Under the pieces are notes generated by a model. The model was not told where the DNA came from. It saw only the letters and a list, made by a program, of their open reading frames with translations, and did no database searches. A DNA stretch of 64,000 nt from Myxococcus qinghaiensis (lineage in GTDB: Bacteria > Myxococcota > Myxococcia > Myxococcales > Myxococcaceae): assembly GCF_024198215.1 (NCBI RefSeq), contig NZ_JAKCFA010000011.1, positions 124,001 to 188,000 on the forward strand, in the 5' to 3' direction. Positions within the stretch are counted from its first letter, which is position 1. Every line of letters starts with the position of its first letter. Position numbers and translations under genes: made by a program. Below, one piece after another: positions 28,368 through 38,844 of the stretch.

Positions 28368-31300
28368 CTACGCGCTGACCTTGTCGTCGTTGGCGGCGCT
28401 GGCCTCGCTGATGCGCACGCTGACGAGCTTGGAGATGCCCGGCTCCTCCATGGTGACACCGTAGAGGGTGTTGGAGACCTCCATGGTCCGCTTGTTGTGG
28501 GTGATGAGGATGAACTGCGACTGGCTGCTCATCTCCTTCACCATGTCGTTGTAGCGACCCACGTTGCCCTCATCCAGCGGCGCGTCGACCTCGTCCAGGA
28601 GGCAGAAGGGCGTGGGCTTGATGAGGAAGATGCCGAAGATGAGCGCCACGGCGGTGAGGGCCTTCTCGCCACCGGAGAGCAGGTTGACGCTCTGGAGCTT
28701 CTTGCCCGGCGGCTGGGCGACAATCTCCACGCCCGGCTCCCCGTTGGGGCCGTCGTTGGTGAGGACCAGGCTGGCCCGCCCGCCGCCGAACAGGCGGGGG
28801 AAGATGGCCTGGAACTTCTCGTTCACCACGTCGAAGGTCTGCTTGAAGCGCTCGCGGCTGGTGGCGTCGATGCGCGTAATCGCCTCGCGCAGCTGCTCCA
28901 TGGAGGACTGGAGGTCCTTCTTCTGCGCGATGAGGAAGTCGAAGCGCTTGGACAGCTCCGCGTGCTCGTCGATGGCGGTGAGGTTGATCTCCCCCATCTT
29001 CTCCACCTGGGCGCGCAAGTCCTTCAGCTCGGCCTCCGTCTCCGGGGCCAGCGAAGGCAACAGGTGGTAGCGGTGCAGCTCCAGCGCCAGGTCCACCTGG
29101 TGCCGCTCGCGGATGCCCGCCGACAGGTGCTCCAGCTCCAGGGCAATCTCGCGCTCGCGCAGCGAAATCTGCGACAGCCCCTGCATCAGCTCCTCCACCC
29201 GGCCGCGCAGCTCGCGGAACTGGGCGTCCTGCTCCCGCACCTCCGTGGAGGCCGTGGCGTGCGCCGCGCGCCGCCCCTCCAGGCCCTCCGCGGCCACGCG
29301 GTGCTCTTCCACGCGCTGGGCCAGCCCCGCTTCCGTCTCCGCCGTGCGCCGCGCCAGCTCCTCGGTGCGCGAGCCACCCTCGGCCAGCGTCGCCTGGAGG
29401 CGCGCCACCCGCGTCTCCATCTCCCGGCGCTGCGTCACCAGGCTGTCGAGCTCCTTGCGCGCGGACTCGCCGCGCTCGCTGCCGGCGGCGACCTTGATGC
29501 GCAGGCCCGTCAGCTCACCGTTGGCCGTCTCGGAGCGCTGGCGCAGGGACTCCTGCTCGGAGACGAGCTGCCGGACGCGCTCCTCGCGTCCCTCGCGGTC
29601 CGTCTGGCCGTGGGCCACCTCGCCCCGGCTCGTCTCCTCCTCGTTCGCCAGCGCCATGTGGCTCTGGCCGAGCTGCCCGGCCTCCAGCTCCTGCGCCCGC
29701 AGCCGCTCGCGCACCTTCGCCAGGTCCTCACCCGCCTTGTGCAGGTCCTTCTCCTGGCTCGCGAGGTTCACCTCCTCGACGTGCTGGTTCTTGGCCAGCC
29801 CCTTGAGGACGCCCTCGGTGTGCCCCATCTGCTTCTGGAGCGTGTAGTGCCGGGTGAGGATTTCGTTGTAGCGCTCCTCCACCCGGGCCACCTCGGTGGC
29901 CAGCTCCGCGATTTCGCGCTTCTTCTGGAGCGCGCCCACCGCCGCGCCCTCGCGCTCACCGCCGACAATCGTCCCGTCCGCGCGGAAGACCTCGCCCTCC
30001 TGCGTGACGAGCGTGCACGGCGGGCCACCGGCCTCCGAGTACGCGCGCGCCGACGCCAGGTCCTGGACGATGACCACGTCGCCCAGCAGCATCCGCACCA
30101 CGGGCGCCAGGGCCTCCTCGCACGTCACCTCGCGCAGCGCGTGGGCCATCACTCCCGGGCGCTCGAAGTCCGGCTCCAGCGCGGGCTGCAGCATGTCCAG
30201 CGCGGGCACGGGCAGGAAGCTGCCTCGGCCCTCCGCGTGGCCCTTGAGGTACTCCACCAGCTCCACGCCCTTGTCGCGGCTCTCCACGATGACGTGCTGG
30301 AGCCGCTCACCCAGGGCCGCCTCCACCGCGCGCTCGTAGCGCGGGGTGACGGTGAGCACGTCCGCCACGAGGCCGAAGATGCCCTGCTCCCGGGCCACGG
30401 TGCCGGCGCGCATCATGACGGCGCGCACGCCCCGGTCGAACCCGTCGTAGTTCTTCTGGATGTCCTCCAGGGACGACAGGCGGCTGCGCTTGTCGCTCAG
30501 CTCCTCGCGCAGCGCGATGACCTGGATTTCGTTCTCCGTGAAGGTCGCCCGGGTGCGGGTGAGGGCCTCCTCCTCCTGCCCCTTGCGCTCGGCCAGCTCC
30601 GCGGCGAGGTGCCGGGTGTCCTCCACCCGCTTCGCCACGTCGCCGCGCACCGACTCCAGCTCCGTCTCCTGCGCGCGCAGCCCGTCCAGCTCCGCCTGGA
30701 GCTTGGCCCGGCGCGCCTCCAGGTCCGTGCGCTGACGGGCCAGGTTGACCAGGTTGCTCTCATGGTTGGCCAGCCGGGTGGCCACCGCCACCAGCCCGGC
30801 GCGCTCCTGCTCCAGCCGCAGGGCGACCTCCGTCTGGAGGTGGTTGACGCGGCGCAGCTCCTCCTGCGCCACCTGCATCGCGACCTCGTCCTCCTTCCAC
30901 GAGCCGGCGATGCCGGACAGCTCCGCCTCGCGGGCGGCCATGGCGTCGGACATCTCCGCCTGCCGCGCGAGCAGCCCGTCCAGCTCCGCCCGGGCCTGCG
31001 TCACGCGGGCGTTCGTCTCGTCGAAGTCACGGCGGCCGTACGCCAGCTCCTGCGTGTCGCGCTGCACGGAGCTTTCGAGCGCGTGCACCTCCGCGGCCAG
31101 CGTCTGGAGGGCGGCGGCCTCCGCGTCCAGCTCCGCGCGGCGCCGGGTGATGGCCTCCTCCAGCTCCTTCACCCGGTCCAGGCTCTCGCGCTCCTCGGAG
31201 CCCAGGTTCTGCAGGCGCGACTGGAGGACCTGCTTCTCCGCCAGGAGCTCCAGGTGGCGGTGGCTGGCCGCGTGCAGGTCGATGTCCCGCATGCGCTGCT

Positions 31301-31967
31301 TGAGCTTCTTGTACTTCTCCGCCTTCTTCGCCTGGCGGGACAGCGCGTCCAGCCGCTTCTCCAGCTCGCTGGTGATGTCCGTCACGCGCAGGAGGTTGGC
31401 CTCGGTGGCCTCCATCTTCCGCTCGGCGGCCTTGCGGCGGGCCTTGTACTTGGTGACGCCCGCGGCCTCCTCCAGCAGGTGGCGCCGGTCCTCCGGCTTG
31501 CTGGAGACGATGAGGCCCACGCGGCCCTGCTCGATGATGGAGTAGGCCTTGGTGCCCACGCCCGTGCCCAGGAACAGCTCGGTGATATCCAGGAGCCGGC
31601 ACAGCGTCTTGTTGATGAGGTACTCCGAGTCCCCGTTGCGGAACAGGCGCCGCGTGACGGTGATCTCCGAGTAGCCCTGGTACTGGGGCGACAGCTGGTC
31701 CGTGTCATCCACCAGGAAGGTGAGCGACACCTCGGCCATGGACAGGGGCGGCTTGTTCTCCGAGCCGTTGAAGATGACGTCCTCCATGCCCCGGCCACGG
31801 AGGTTCTTCGCGCTCTGCTCACCCATCACCCAGCGGATGGCGTCCACGACGTTGGACTTTCCACAGCCGTTCGGGCCGACGATGCCGGTGACGCCTTCGT
31901 CGAAGGTGAAGACGCTGCGCTCCATGAACGACTTGAAGCCGGTGATGTCCAACCGCTTGATACGCAT
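28368..31967 (-). CDS. smc: Chromosome segregation ATPase SMC
   Basis: 1199 residues, the normal size. N-terminal head: LDITGFKSFMER and Walker A GPNGCGKSNVVDAI. Long coiled coils run from about 170 to 500 and 680 to 1000, separated by a hinge (about 520-660) with FLPVPALDML and VVIVQDLASARAY. C-terminal head: signature LLSGGEKALTAVAL and Walker B FCLLDEVDAPLDEGNVGRY. Works with ScpA/ScpB, which are not encoded nearby, in chromosome compaction and segregation. ATG 31967 immediately precedes MRIKRLDI. Confidence 0.97.
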   Translation of the reverse strand: MRIKRLDITGFKSFMERSVFTFDEGVTGIVGPNGCGKSNVVDAIRWVMGEQSAKNLRGRGMEDVIFNGSENKPPLSMAEVSLTFLVDDTDQLSPQYQGYSEITVTRRLFRNGDSEYLINKTLCRLLDITELFLGTGVGTKAYSIIEQGRVGLIVSSKPEDRRHLLEEAAGVTKYKARRKAAERKMEATEANLLRVTDITSELEKRLDALSRQAKKAEKYKKLKQRMRDIDLHAASHRHLELLAEKQVLQSRLQNLGSEERESLDRVKELEEAITRRRAELDAEAAALQTLAAEVHALESSVQRDTQELAYGRRDFDETNARVTQARAELDGLLARQAEMSDAMAAREAELSGIAGSWKEDEVAMQVAQEELRRVNHLQTEVALRLEQERAGLVAVATRLANHESNLVNLARQRTDLEARRAKLQAELDGLRAQETELESVRGDVAKRVEDTRHLAAELAERKGQEEEALTRTRATFTENEIQVIALREELSDKRSRLSSLEDIQKNYDGFDRGVRAVMMRAGTVAREQGIFGLVADVLTVTPRYERAVEAALGERLQHVIVESRDKGVELVEYLKGHAEGRGSFLPVPALDMLQPALEPDFERPGVMAHALREVTCEEALAPVVRMLLGDVVIVQDLASARAYSEAGGPPCTLVTQEGEVFRADGTIVGGEREGAAVGALQKKREIAELATEVARVEERYNEILTRHYTLQKQMGHTEGVLKGLAKNQHVEEVNLASQEKDLHKAGEDLAKVRERLRAQELEAGQLGQSHMALANEEETSRGEVAHGQTDREGREERVRQLVSEQESLRQRSETANGELTGLRIKVAAGSERGESARKELDSLVTQRREMETRVARLQATLAEGGSRTEELARRTAETEAGLAQRVEEHRVAAEGLEGRRAAHATASTEVREQDAQFRELRGRVEELMQGLSQISLREREIALELEHLSAGIRERHQVDLALELHRYHLLPSLAPETEAELKDLRAQVEKMGEINLTAIDEHAELSKRFDFLIAQKKDLQSSMEQLREAITRIDATSRERFKQTFDVVNEKFQAIFPRLFGGGRASLVLTNDGPNGEPGVEIVAQPPGKKLQSVNLLSGGEKALTAVALIFGIFLIKPTPFCLLDEVDAPLDEGNVGRYNDMVKEMSSQSQFILITHNKRTMEVSNTLYGVTMEEPGISKLVSVRISEASAANDDKVSA

Positions 31968-32212
31968 GCCAGCGGGCTCCTGGATGAGGCGCGAGGTCCG
32001 AGGTGAAAAGTGAGCGCGAGGCCGAAAAATCGGCCTCGGAACGATCAGCAGGAGTACCAGCCGCCATCCAGGCGATCAAGCGTGACCATGCCACGCGTGG
32101 CCATACGTTCGGCTGCTTGCCCTTCAAATGGGCGGGAGTCTGACAGGAGGGTCCTCTCTTGGACTTGCACCCTGGCCGCCCCACCCTACCTTCCCATTGA
32201 CTTTTCTGGAGG

Positions 32213-33013
32213 TTGCGTACGTACCAGCCCTTTCTTGCCCTGACGCTCCTTCTGGGAGCGTCCCCTACGCCGGAGGTAACACCCCGGTCTGACACGCAGG
32301 CGGTTCAAGCCCCGGCCGCCTGCCCCCACCCGTATTTCCCGCTGGAAGAAGGGCTGACGCTCACCTACCGGGCGGGCAGGTCGTCGGAGATGGTGCTGAG
32401 CACCCACGACGTGATGCCCACTCCCGAGGGGCTGCGCGGCAAGGTCGCCGTGAAGCTCAAGGGCCGCCAGGGCGAGACGGAGGCCACCTGCACCGCCGCG
32501 GGCATGAGCACGGGCCTGGGCGGCCTGGAGGGCACGCTCCTGTCCGCGTCCGGCATGGATGTGCAGGTCGTGAGTTCGGAAGGCATGGCGGTTCCCGCGC
32601 TGACGAGCATGGTGCCCGGCGGCACGTGGAAGAACAGCCTGTCGGTGAAGCTCCAGCCCCCCGTGGGCAAGACGAACGGCATCCGGCCCATCATCGCCAC
32701 CACGTTCGACAAGGAGTCGACCGTCGTGGGTGAGGAGGAAGTCACGGTGGCGGCTGGCACGTTCAAGGCGCTGAAGGTGAAGAACATCGTCACCGCGCGC
32801 GCCAGCCGCCCCGGCTCCGAGGGCCGCTCCATGGAGAGCCACATCTGGTTCGCCCCGGGCGTGGGCATCCTCAAGCTGGCCACCGCCGAGGGCACGGATC
32901 TGGAGCTGCTCAAGGTGGAGCGTCCCCAGCCCGTGCAGGCCAAGTCCTCCGGCAAGGAGAAGCGGCCCGCGAAGAAGGCCGCGGCCGACCCGAAGGCGCC
33001 CTCGGCGCCCTGA
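32213..33013 (+). CDS. Secreted protein of unknown function
   Basis: 266 residues with a short signal peptide (about 1-17, LALTLLLGA) and a mature beta-rich domain of the kind FPLEEGLTLTYRAG ... VAAGTFKALKVK ... IWFAPGVGILKL, which resembles DUF3108-like or lipoprotein-type beta folds. The C-terminus is a Lys/Ala/Pro tail. The start is TTG 32213; GGAGG abuts it directly, which is unusual, and no ATG lies nearby, so the start is uncertain. Single gene between smc and the CNNM gene. Confidence 0.7.
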   Translation: MRTYQPFLALTLLLGASPTPEVTPRSDTQAVQAPAACPHPYFPLEEGLTLTYRAGRSSEMVLSTHDVMPTPEGLRGKVAVKLKGRQGETEATCTAAGMSTGLGGLEGTLLSASGMDVQVVSSEGMAVPALTSMVPGGTWKNSLSVKLQPPVGKTNGIRPIIATTFDKESTVVGEEEVTVAAGTFKALKVKNIVTARASRPGSEGRSMESHIWFAPGVGILKLATAEGTDLELLKVERPQPVQAKSSGKEKRPAKKAAADPKAPSAP

Positions 33014-33028
33014 GCCCGGGACTGAACG

Positions 33029-34453
33029 CTACGCGGACTCTCCGCCCGACGAGGCGGGGGGTGTCTCGCCCGGGGTGCCCTGCTGCGGCTCTCCCGGGCC
33101 CGACGACGACGGCGTCTCCGAGGGCGAGCGAGGGGCGGCGCGGGACTGCGGCTCCACCGTCACGCGGACGACGCGAGGCCCGTCCACCTCCTCGACGAGG
33201 ATTCGCCACATATCCAGCCGCAGCGAGTCCCCCTTCTCCGGGACGCGCCCCAGCTTCGTCATCAGGAAGCCGGCGATGGTCGTCACCTCGCCCTCTTCGT
33301 CCTCATCCAGGTCGAAGCTGACGTCGAGCCGCTCCTCCAGGTCATCCAGCTGCGCCGTGCCGGGAAGCTCGAAGCGCCCGCCCGGTAGCGAGCGGACCTC
33401 GTCCACCCGCCGGCCCAGCTCCGCCACGTCGCCGACGACTTCGGCCACCACGTCCGCAATCGTGACCAGGCCCGACGTGCCGCCGTGCTCGTCCACCACG
33501 AGGGCCGTCTGACGGCGCCGGCGGCGGAACTCCGCGAGCAGCTGCTCCAGCGTCGCGTTCTCCGGGATGAAGAGCACGGGCCGCTGCACCTGCGCCAGGC
33601 TGCGCAGCTCGCCGCGCGACAGGAGGAAGAAGAGGTCCTTGGCGTTCACCAGGCCCTCCACCTCGTCCAGGTTGCCCCGGCACACCGGCAGCCACGTGTG
33701 CCCCGCGGCGCGCGCGTCGGAGATGCACTTCTCCAGCGGCTCCTCCACGTCCAGGAACTTCACCTGGTTTCGCGGCACCATCACCTGCCGCGCCGTCTTC
33801 TGCGCCATCTCCAGCGCGCGCTCCAAAAGCTCCGCGCGCGCCGTCGTGATCGCCCCCGCCTGCGCGGAGCTGTGCAGGATGACGCGCAGTTCGTCCTCGC
33901 TGTGCGCCTCGTGCGCCTCTCCCACCGAGTGGAGGCCGAAGACGCGCAGCACCCACGCCGCCAGCCCGTTGAGCAGGACGATGGCCGGATAGAAGAGGAA
34001 GTAGAACGCCCGCATCGGCAGCGCCACGGCCAGCGAGGTCGCCTCCGCGCGCTGAATCGCCAGGCTCTTGGGCGCCAGCTCCCCCAGGACGATGTGCAGG
34101 AAGGTGATGATGCTGAAGCCGATGACCACCGACACGGTGTGGGCCAGCGTGGGGCTCGCGCCCTCGGGCACCAGCTTCGTCAGCACCGGCTCCAGGAGCT
34201 TGGCGAAGGCGGGCTCACCCAACCAGCCCAGGCCCAGCGAGGCCAGCGTGATTCCGAACTGCGTGGCGGACAGGTACGCGTCCAGCTTCTCCACCATCCG
34301 CAGCGCCTGCGCGGCGCCCGGCGTGCCCTCGTCCACGAGCGACTGCAGGCGCGTGGCGCGAATCTTCACGATGGCGAACTCGGTCGCCACGAAGAAGCCG
34401 TTGGCGAAGACCAGGAGGATCGCCAGCCCCAGGAACACCCATTCCATTCCCAT
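33029..34453 (-). CDS. CNNM/CorC-type membrane protein with CBS pair
   Basis: 474 residues. Four hydrophobic helices (about 1-150) form the DUF21/CNNM domain, starting WVFLGLAILLVFANGFFVATEFA with FGITLASLGLGWLGEP. Two CBS domains follow (about 200-330: VMVPRNQVKFLD and RQTALVVDEHGGTSGLVTIADVV), then a CorC/HlyC domain (345-420). A Ser/Pro/Gly-rich tail ends it. Members are Mg2+/Co2+ transporters or efflux modulators. It starts 3 bp after the TPR gene's stop codon, so translation is probably coupled. Confidence 0.9.
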   Translation of the reverse strand: MGMEWVFLGLAILLVFANGFFVATEFAIVKIRATRLQSLVDEGTPGAAQALRMVEKLDAYLSATQFGITLASLGLGWLGEPAFAKLLEPVLTKLVPEGASPTLAHTVSVVIGFSIITFLHIVLGELAPKSLAIQRAEATSLAVALPMRAFYFLFYPAIVLLNGLAAWVLRVFGLHSVGEAHEAHSEDELRVILHSSAQAGAITTARAELLERALEMAQKTARQVMVPRNQVKFLDVEEPLEKCISDARAAGHTWLPVCRGNLDEVEGLVNAKDLFFLLSRGELRSLAQVQRPVLFIPENATLEQLLAEFRRRRRQTALVVDEHGGTSGLVTIADVVAEVVGDVAELGRRVDEVRSLPGGRFELPGTAQLDDLEERLDVSFDLDEDEEGEVTTIAGFLMTKLGRVPEKGDSLRLDMWRILVEEVDGPRVVRVTVEPQSRAAPRSPSETPSSSGPGEPQQGTPGETPPASSGGESA

Positions 34454-34456
34454 GAC

Positions 34457-35272
34457 TCAGAACAAGGCGTCGAAGTCGGCGTCGCCCTTGAGCGCGTCGA
34501 ACATGGGGTCCGTGGACAGCCACCCCATCACCTTCTGACGGTCCGCCGTGAGCGCCGCCTTCAGGTACTGCACCGCGTCCTTCGGCCGGCCCCAGAGGGC
34601 GTACAGCGCCGACAGGTTGTAGTTGAGCAGCAGGTCCTCCGCGTTCAGCGCGCGAGCCCGCTCGTACGCGCGCTCGGCCTCCGCGTAGAAGCCCTTCTGC
34701 GCGTAGCAGATGCCCAAATCCAGCTGCGCCTCGAAGTTGTCCGGCTCCAGCCGCACCACGTCCTTCAACAACGTAATCGCCGAGCGGTAGTCGCCCTCGT
34801 CCATCATCAGCGCCGCCAGCTCGTGCCGGGGGAACGCGTCCTGAGGGTCCAGCTCGATGGCCGCCTGCAGCTCGCGCATCGCCTCTTCCACCCGGCCCTG
34901 GTCCGCGTACGTGAGGCCCAGGTTGAGGTGCGCGTCCGGGTACTCCGGATCCAACTCGATGGCCTCCTTGTACTCCTCCACCGCCATCTCCCCGGCGTGC
35001 GTGGAGAGGAAGCAGGCCAGGTTGTAGTGCGCCGTGGCGCTCTCCGGCTCCAGCTTCAGGGCGGTGAGGTACTCGGTGAGCGCCTCGCGGAAGAGCTTCT
35101 TCTCCGCGTAGACGGTCGCCAGGTTGTCGTGCGCGTGCGCCGAGCTCGGGTCCAGATCGATGGCCTTCTTGAACTCCTTGATGGCCTCGTCCAGCCAACC
35201 CCGGTCCGCCAGCTCGATTCCGCGAGTGTTGTGCTCGTCGGAGAGCGCGATGTTGTCCTTTTCCCGGGCCAT
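34457..35272 (-). CDS. Tetratricopeptide-repeat protein
   Basis: 271 residues, no signal peptide, with about six TPR units (for example LADRGWLDEAIKEFKKAIDL, then NLATVYAEKKLFREALTEYL). A C-terminal segment ends STDPMFDALKGDADFDALF, typical of TPR proteins with a final non-repeat helix. TPRs form protein-binding superhelices; the partner may be the membrane protein encoded 3 bp downstream. ATG 35270-35272 is the likely start; a longer open frame upstream overlaps the divergent capA-like gene. Confidence 0.85.
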   Translation of the reverse strand: MAREKDNIALSDEHNTRGIELADRGWLDEAIKEFKKAIDLDPSSAHAHDNLATVYAEKKLFREALTEYLTALKLEPESATAHYNLACFLSTHAGEMAVEEYKEAIELDPEYPDAHLNLGLTYADQGRVEEAMRELQAAIELDPQDAFPRHELAALMMDEGDYRSAITLLKDVVRLEPDNFEAQLDLGICYAQKGFYAEAERAYERARALNAEDLLLNYNLSALYALWGRPKDAVQYLKAALTADRQKVMGWLSTDPMFDALKGDADFDALF

Positions 35273-35335
35273 GAGAGCGCCGGGCAATCTACGCGTCGCG
35301 CAACGAAGGGTGCAAGGTAGAGTTTCCCTCCGTCC

Positions 35336-36568
35336 ATGCGCCACGCCGCCCTCCTGCTCCTCCTGTTCTCCGCCTGTCATCCCCGCCCCGCCCCCGTGCC
35401 GGAGGCTCCCACCCCCTCGCCAGCCCCCTCCTTGGAGGCCCGTTCTCCAGAGGACGGCGGCCCTCCCGAAAGCCCTGAAGCGCCCGGCGCGCTGGCGGGC
35501 CCCCTGGACGCCGGGACGCCCGTCCGCCCCATCACCCTCGTCGTCGGCGGGGACGTGACGCTGGGCCACAACCACCAGAAGTACTTCGACGACCAGGTGG
35601 CCAAGGGCCGCTCCCGCGAGGAGATGCTCGCCTACGGCTTCAAGGAGGTCCGGGCCCTGGGCGACGCGGCCGACCTCTTCGTCGTCAACCTGGAGTGCCC
35701 CTTCACCGAGGGCGGCGAGAAGCTGGCCAAGAACTTCAACTTCCGCGCCCGGCCGGAGCTGGTGGGCGCGCTCCTCTCAGGCGGCGTGGACGTGGTCAGC
35801 CTGGCCAACAACCACCTCATGGACTACGGGCCCCAGGGGCTGGTGGACACGCTGGTGACGCTGGAGGCCGCCCGAATCCCCTACTTCGGCGCGGGCAGGA
35901 CGCTCGCCGAGGCGCGCCGCCCCGCCGTCATCACCGTGGGCGGCGTGAAGGTCGCCCTGCTGGGGTACTTCTTCCTGGGCGAGCGCAACATCGAGCCCCC
36001 GGAGGTCTACGCCACGGAGACGACACCGGGGGTCGCCGGCCACTTCTCCGACGTGGACGTCATGGAGCGCATGCTGCGCGAGGACATCCTCGCCGCGAAG
36101 CACCAGGCGGACGTGGTGCTGCCCTTCTTCCACTGGGGCCGCGAGGGCACCTACGTACCGGAGCCCTACCAGGTGAGGCTGGCCCACGCCGCCATCGACG
36201 CGGGAGCCGCGGGTGTGCTGGGCAGCCACCCCCACGTGCTCCAGGCGATGGAGCTGCACCGGGGGGCGCCCGTTGTCTACTCGCTGGGCAACTTCGTCTT
36301 TGGAGGCAACTGGAACCCGCGCGACAAGCGGGGCGCCCTGTGGAAGGGCCGCTTCGGTCCGGGGGGCTACCTCTCCAGCGAGGTGTTGCCGCTGCGCACG
36401 GACCGCTTCCCGGAGCTCCCCTTCCAGCCCGTGCCCGTCACCGGGGAGGCGGCCGAGGAGGTGCTGCGCCTGCTGGCAAACAGCTCCTCCGGGGTGGAGC
36501 GGATGCTCCCCGAGCTGGAACCGTGGGCAAGGCCGTCTCCCTCCCCCGCGACTGGCGGGAGGGAGTAA
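35336..36568 (+). CDS. CapA-family lipoprotein
   Basis: 410 residues. Signal with lipobox LLFSAC (Cys 14), then a Pro/Ala/Glu-rich linker to about residue 60. The CapA metallophosphatase-like domain follows: VVGGDVTLGHN, FVVNLECPFTEGG, SLANNHLMDYGPQG, LGSHPHVLQAMELHRG and YSLGNFVFGG. Homologues act in poly-gamma-glutamate or capsule production; no pgs genes are adjacent, so the polymer is unknown. It diverges from the TPR gene over 63 bp and converges with a tiny basic-protein gene. Confidence 0.88.
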   Translation: MRHAALLLLLFSACHPRPAPVPEAPTPSPAPSLEARSPEDGGPPESPEAPGALAGPLDAGTPVRPITLVVGGDVTLGHNHQKYFDDQVAKGRSREEMLAYGFKEVRALGDAADLFVVNLECPFTEGGEKLAKNFNFRARPELVGALLSGGVDVVSLANNHLMDYGPQGLVDTLVTLEAARIPYFGAGRTLAEARRPAVITVGGVKVALLGYFFLGERNIEPPEVYATETTPGVAGHFSDVDVMERMLREDILAAKHQADVVLPFFHWGREGTYVPEPYQVRLAHAAIDAGAAGVLGSHPHVLQAMELHRGAPVVYSLGNFVFGGNWNPRDKRGALWKGRFGPGGYLSSEVLPLRTDRFPELPFQPVPVTGEAAEEVLRLLANSSSGVERMLPELEPWARPSPSPATGGRE

Positions 36569-36576
36569 CCGGAGCG

Positions 36577-36699
36577 TCAGACCTTGTTGTTGGACTGGCC
36601 CTTCTTGGCGCGGCTGCGGCGGCGCTTCAGCTGGGCCTTACGGCCCTTGGCACGGTTGGCGACCTTCTTCTTGGAACGATTTCCCTTCTGGGCGGGCAT
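36577..36699 (-). CDS. Very basic 40-residue protein
   Basis: A short gene: ATG 36697-36699 to TGA 36577-36579, 40 residues, about 17 of them Lys or Arg, with no acidic residue. It starts MPAQKGNRSKKKVANRAKG and continues with RKAQLKRRRSRAKKGQ. CGGAG lies about ten bases upstream. Codons and composition look like a ribosome- or nucleic-acid-associated protein, but it matches no ribosomal protein I know. It converges with the CapA-like gene and diverges from prfA. Function unknown. Confidence 0.7.
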   Translation of the reverse strand: MPAQKGNRSKKKVANRAKGRKAQLKRRRSRAKKGQSNNKV

Positions 36700-36860
36700 G
36701 TGGAAGGACTCCGTGTGGTGATGTGAGACCGACCGCCAAGTGGATCCGGCGGTGAGGGCGGCCCTTCTTTCATGCTACCGCCCGAGCGGCCAAGGAATTT
36801 CTTGACTCCGTCCTCCCTTGCCAGCAGCCGGACAAAGGGGCAATACCCCCTGGAACGACG

Positions 36861-37948
<1,088 letters not shown>

Positions 37949-37952
<4 letters not shown>

Positions 37953-38830
37953 GCAGCGAGCCCTGGACCATCCGCAAGGTCCTCACCTGGACGACGCAGC
38001 ACTTCGAGAAGCGGCAGGTGGATGCGCCGCGACTCACGGCGGAGATCCTCCTGTCGCACGTGCTGAAGACGGGGCGCGTGCGGCTGTACGTGGACCTGGA
38101 CCGCCCCCTGTCCAAGGAGGAACTCACCACCTTCCGCGCGCTGATTGAGCGGCGCTTGGCGGGCGAGCCCACGCAGTACCTCACCGGAACGCGCGAGTTC
38201 TACAACCGCGCCTTCAAGGTGGACGCCCGCGTGCTCATCCCCCGGCCGGAGACGGAGCTGCTCGTCGCGGCGGCCCTGGGTGTCCTGCCCAAGGATGCGC
38301 CCGCGCGCGTGCTCGATGTCTGCACGGGCTCCGGCTGCATCGCCATCAGCCTCGCCGCCGAGCGCCCCCAGCTCGCCGTGACGGCCACGGACCTGTCCTC
38401 GGACGCGTGCGCCCTGGCGAGGGAGAACGCGGAGACGCTGAAGGTCTCCGAGCGGGTGACGGTGCTCCAGGGAGACCTGTTCTCCCCCCTGCCCGCCGAC
38501 GCGAGCTTCCACGTCGTCGTCTCCAATCCGCCCTACATCGCCTCGGACGAGATTCCCGGCCTGTCCGCGGAGGTGCGGCGCGAGCCCAAGCTGGCGCTCG
38601 ACGGGGGGAAGGACGGGCTGGTCGCCCTCCGACGGGTGGTGACGGAGGCGCGCAAGTGGCTGGAGCCTGGCGGCCTCCTTGCATTGGAGATGGGAGAGAC
38701 GCAGGGCCCCGCTGTCCTGGAGCTGCTGCGCGCGGCCGGTTACGAGGACGCGCGCGTGGAGAAGGACCTGGAGCGGCGGGAGCGCATGGCATTTGGGACA
38801 CAGCCCGCGGCCAGCGGGCCACAGGGCTGA
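37949..38830 (+). CDS. prmC: Release factor glutamine methyltransferase
   Basis: 293 residues. SAM-dependent N5-methylation of Gln in the GGQ motif of RF1/RF2. N-terminal helical domain, then [18 protein letters not shown]-binding [16 protein letters not shown] and catalytic NPPYI. ATG 37949 overlaps the prfA stop codon. murA follows after 14 bp, so prfA-prmC-murA is likely one operon. Confidence 0.96.
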
Positions 38831-38844
38831 GGGCCGGAAACAGC

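Noticed and set aside
28497..32006. 1169-codon open frame on the plus strand opposite smc
   Set aside because: Shadow of GC-rich smc: its composition is His/Gln/Arg/Leu-rich, with no domain. smc on the other strand carries all SMC motifs.
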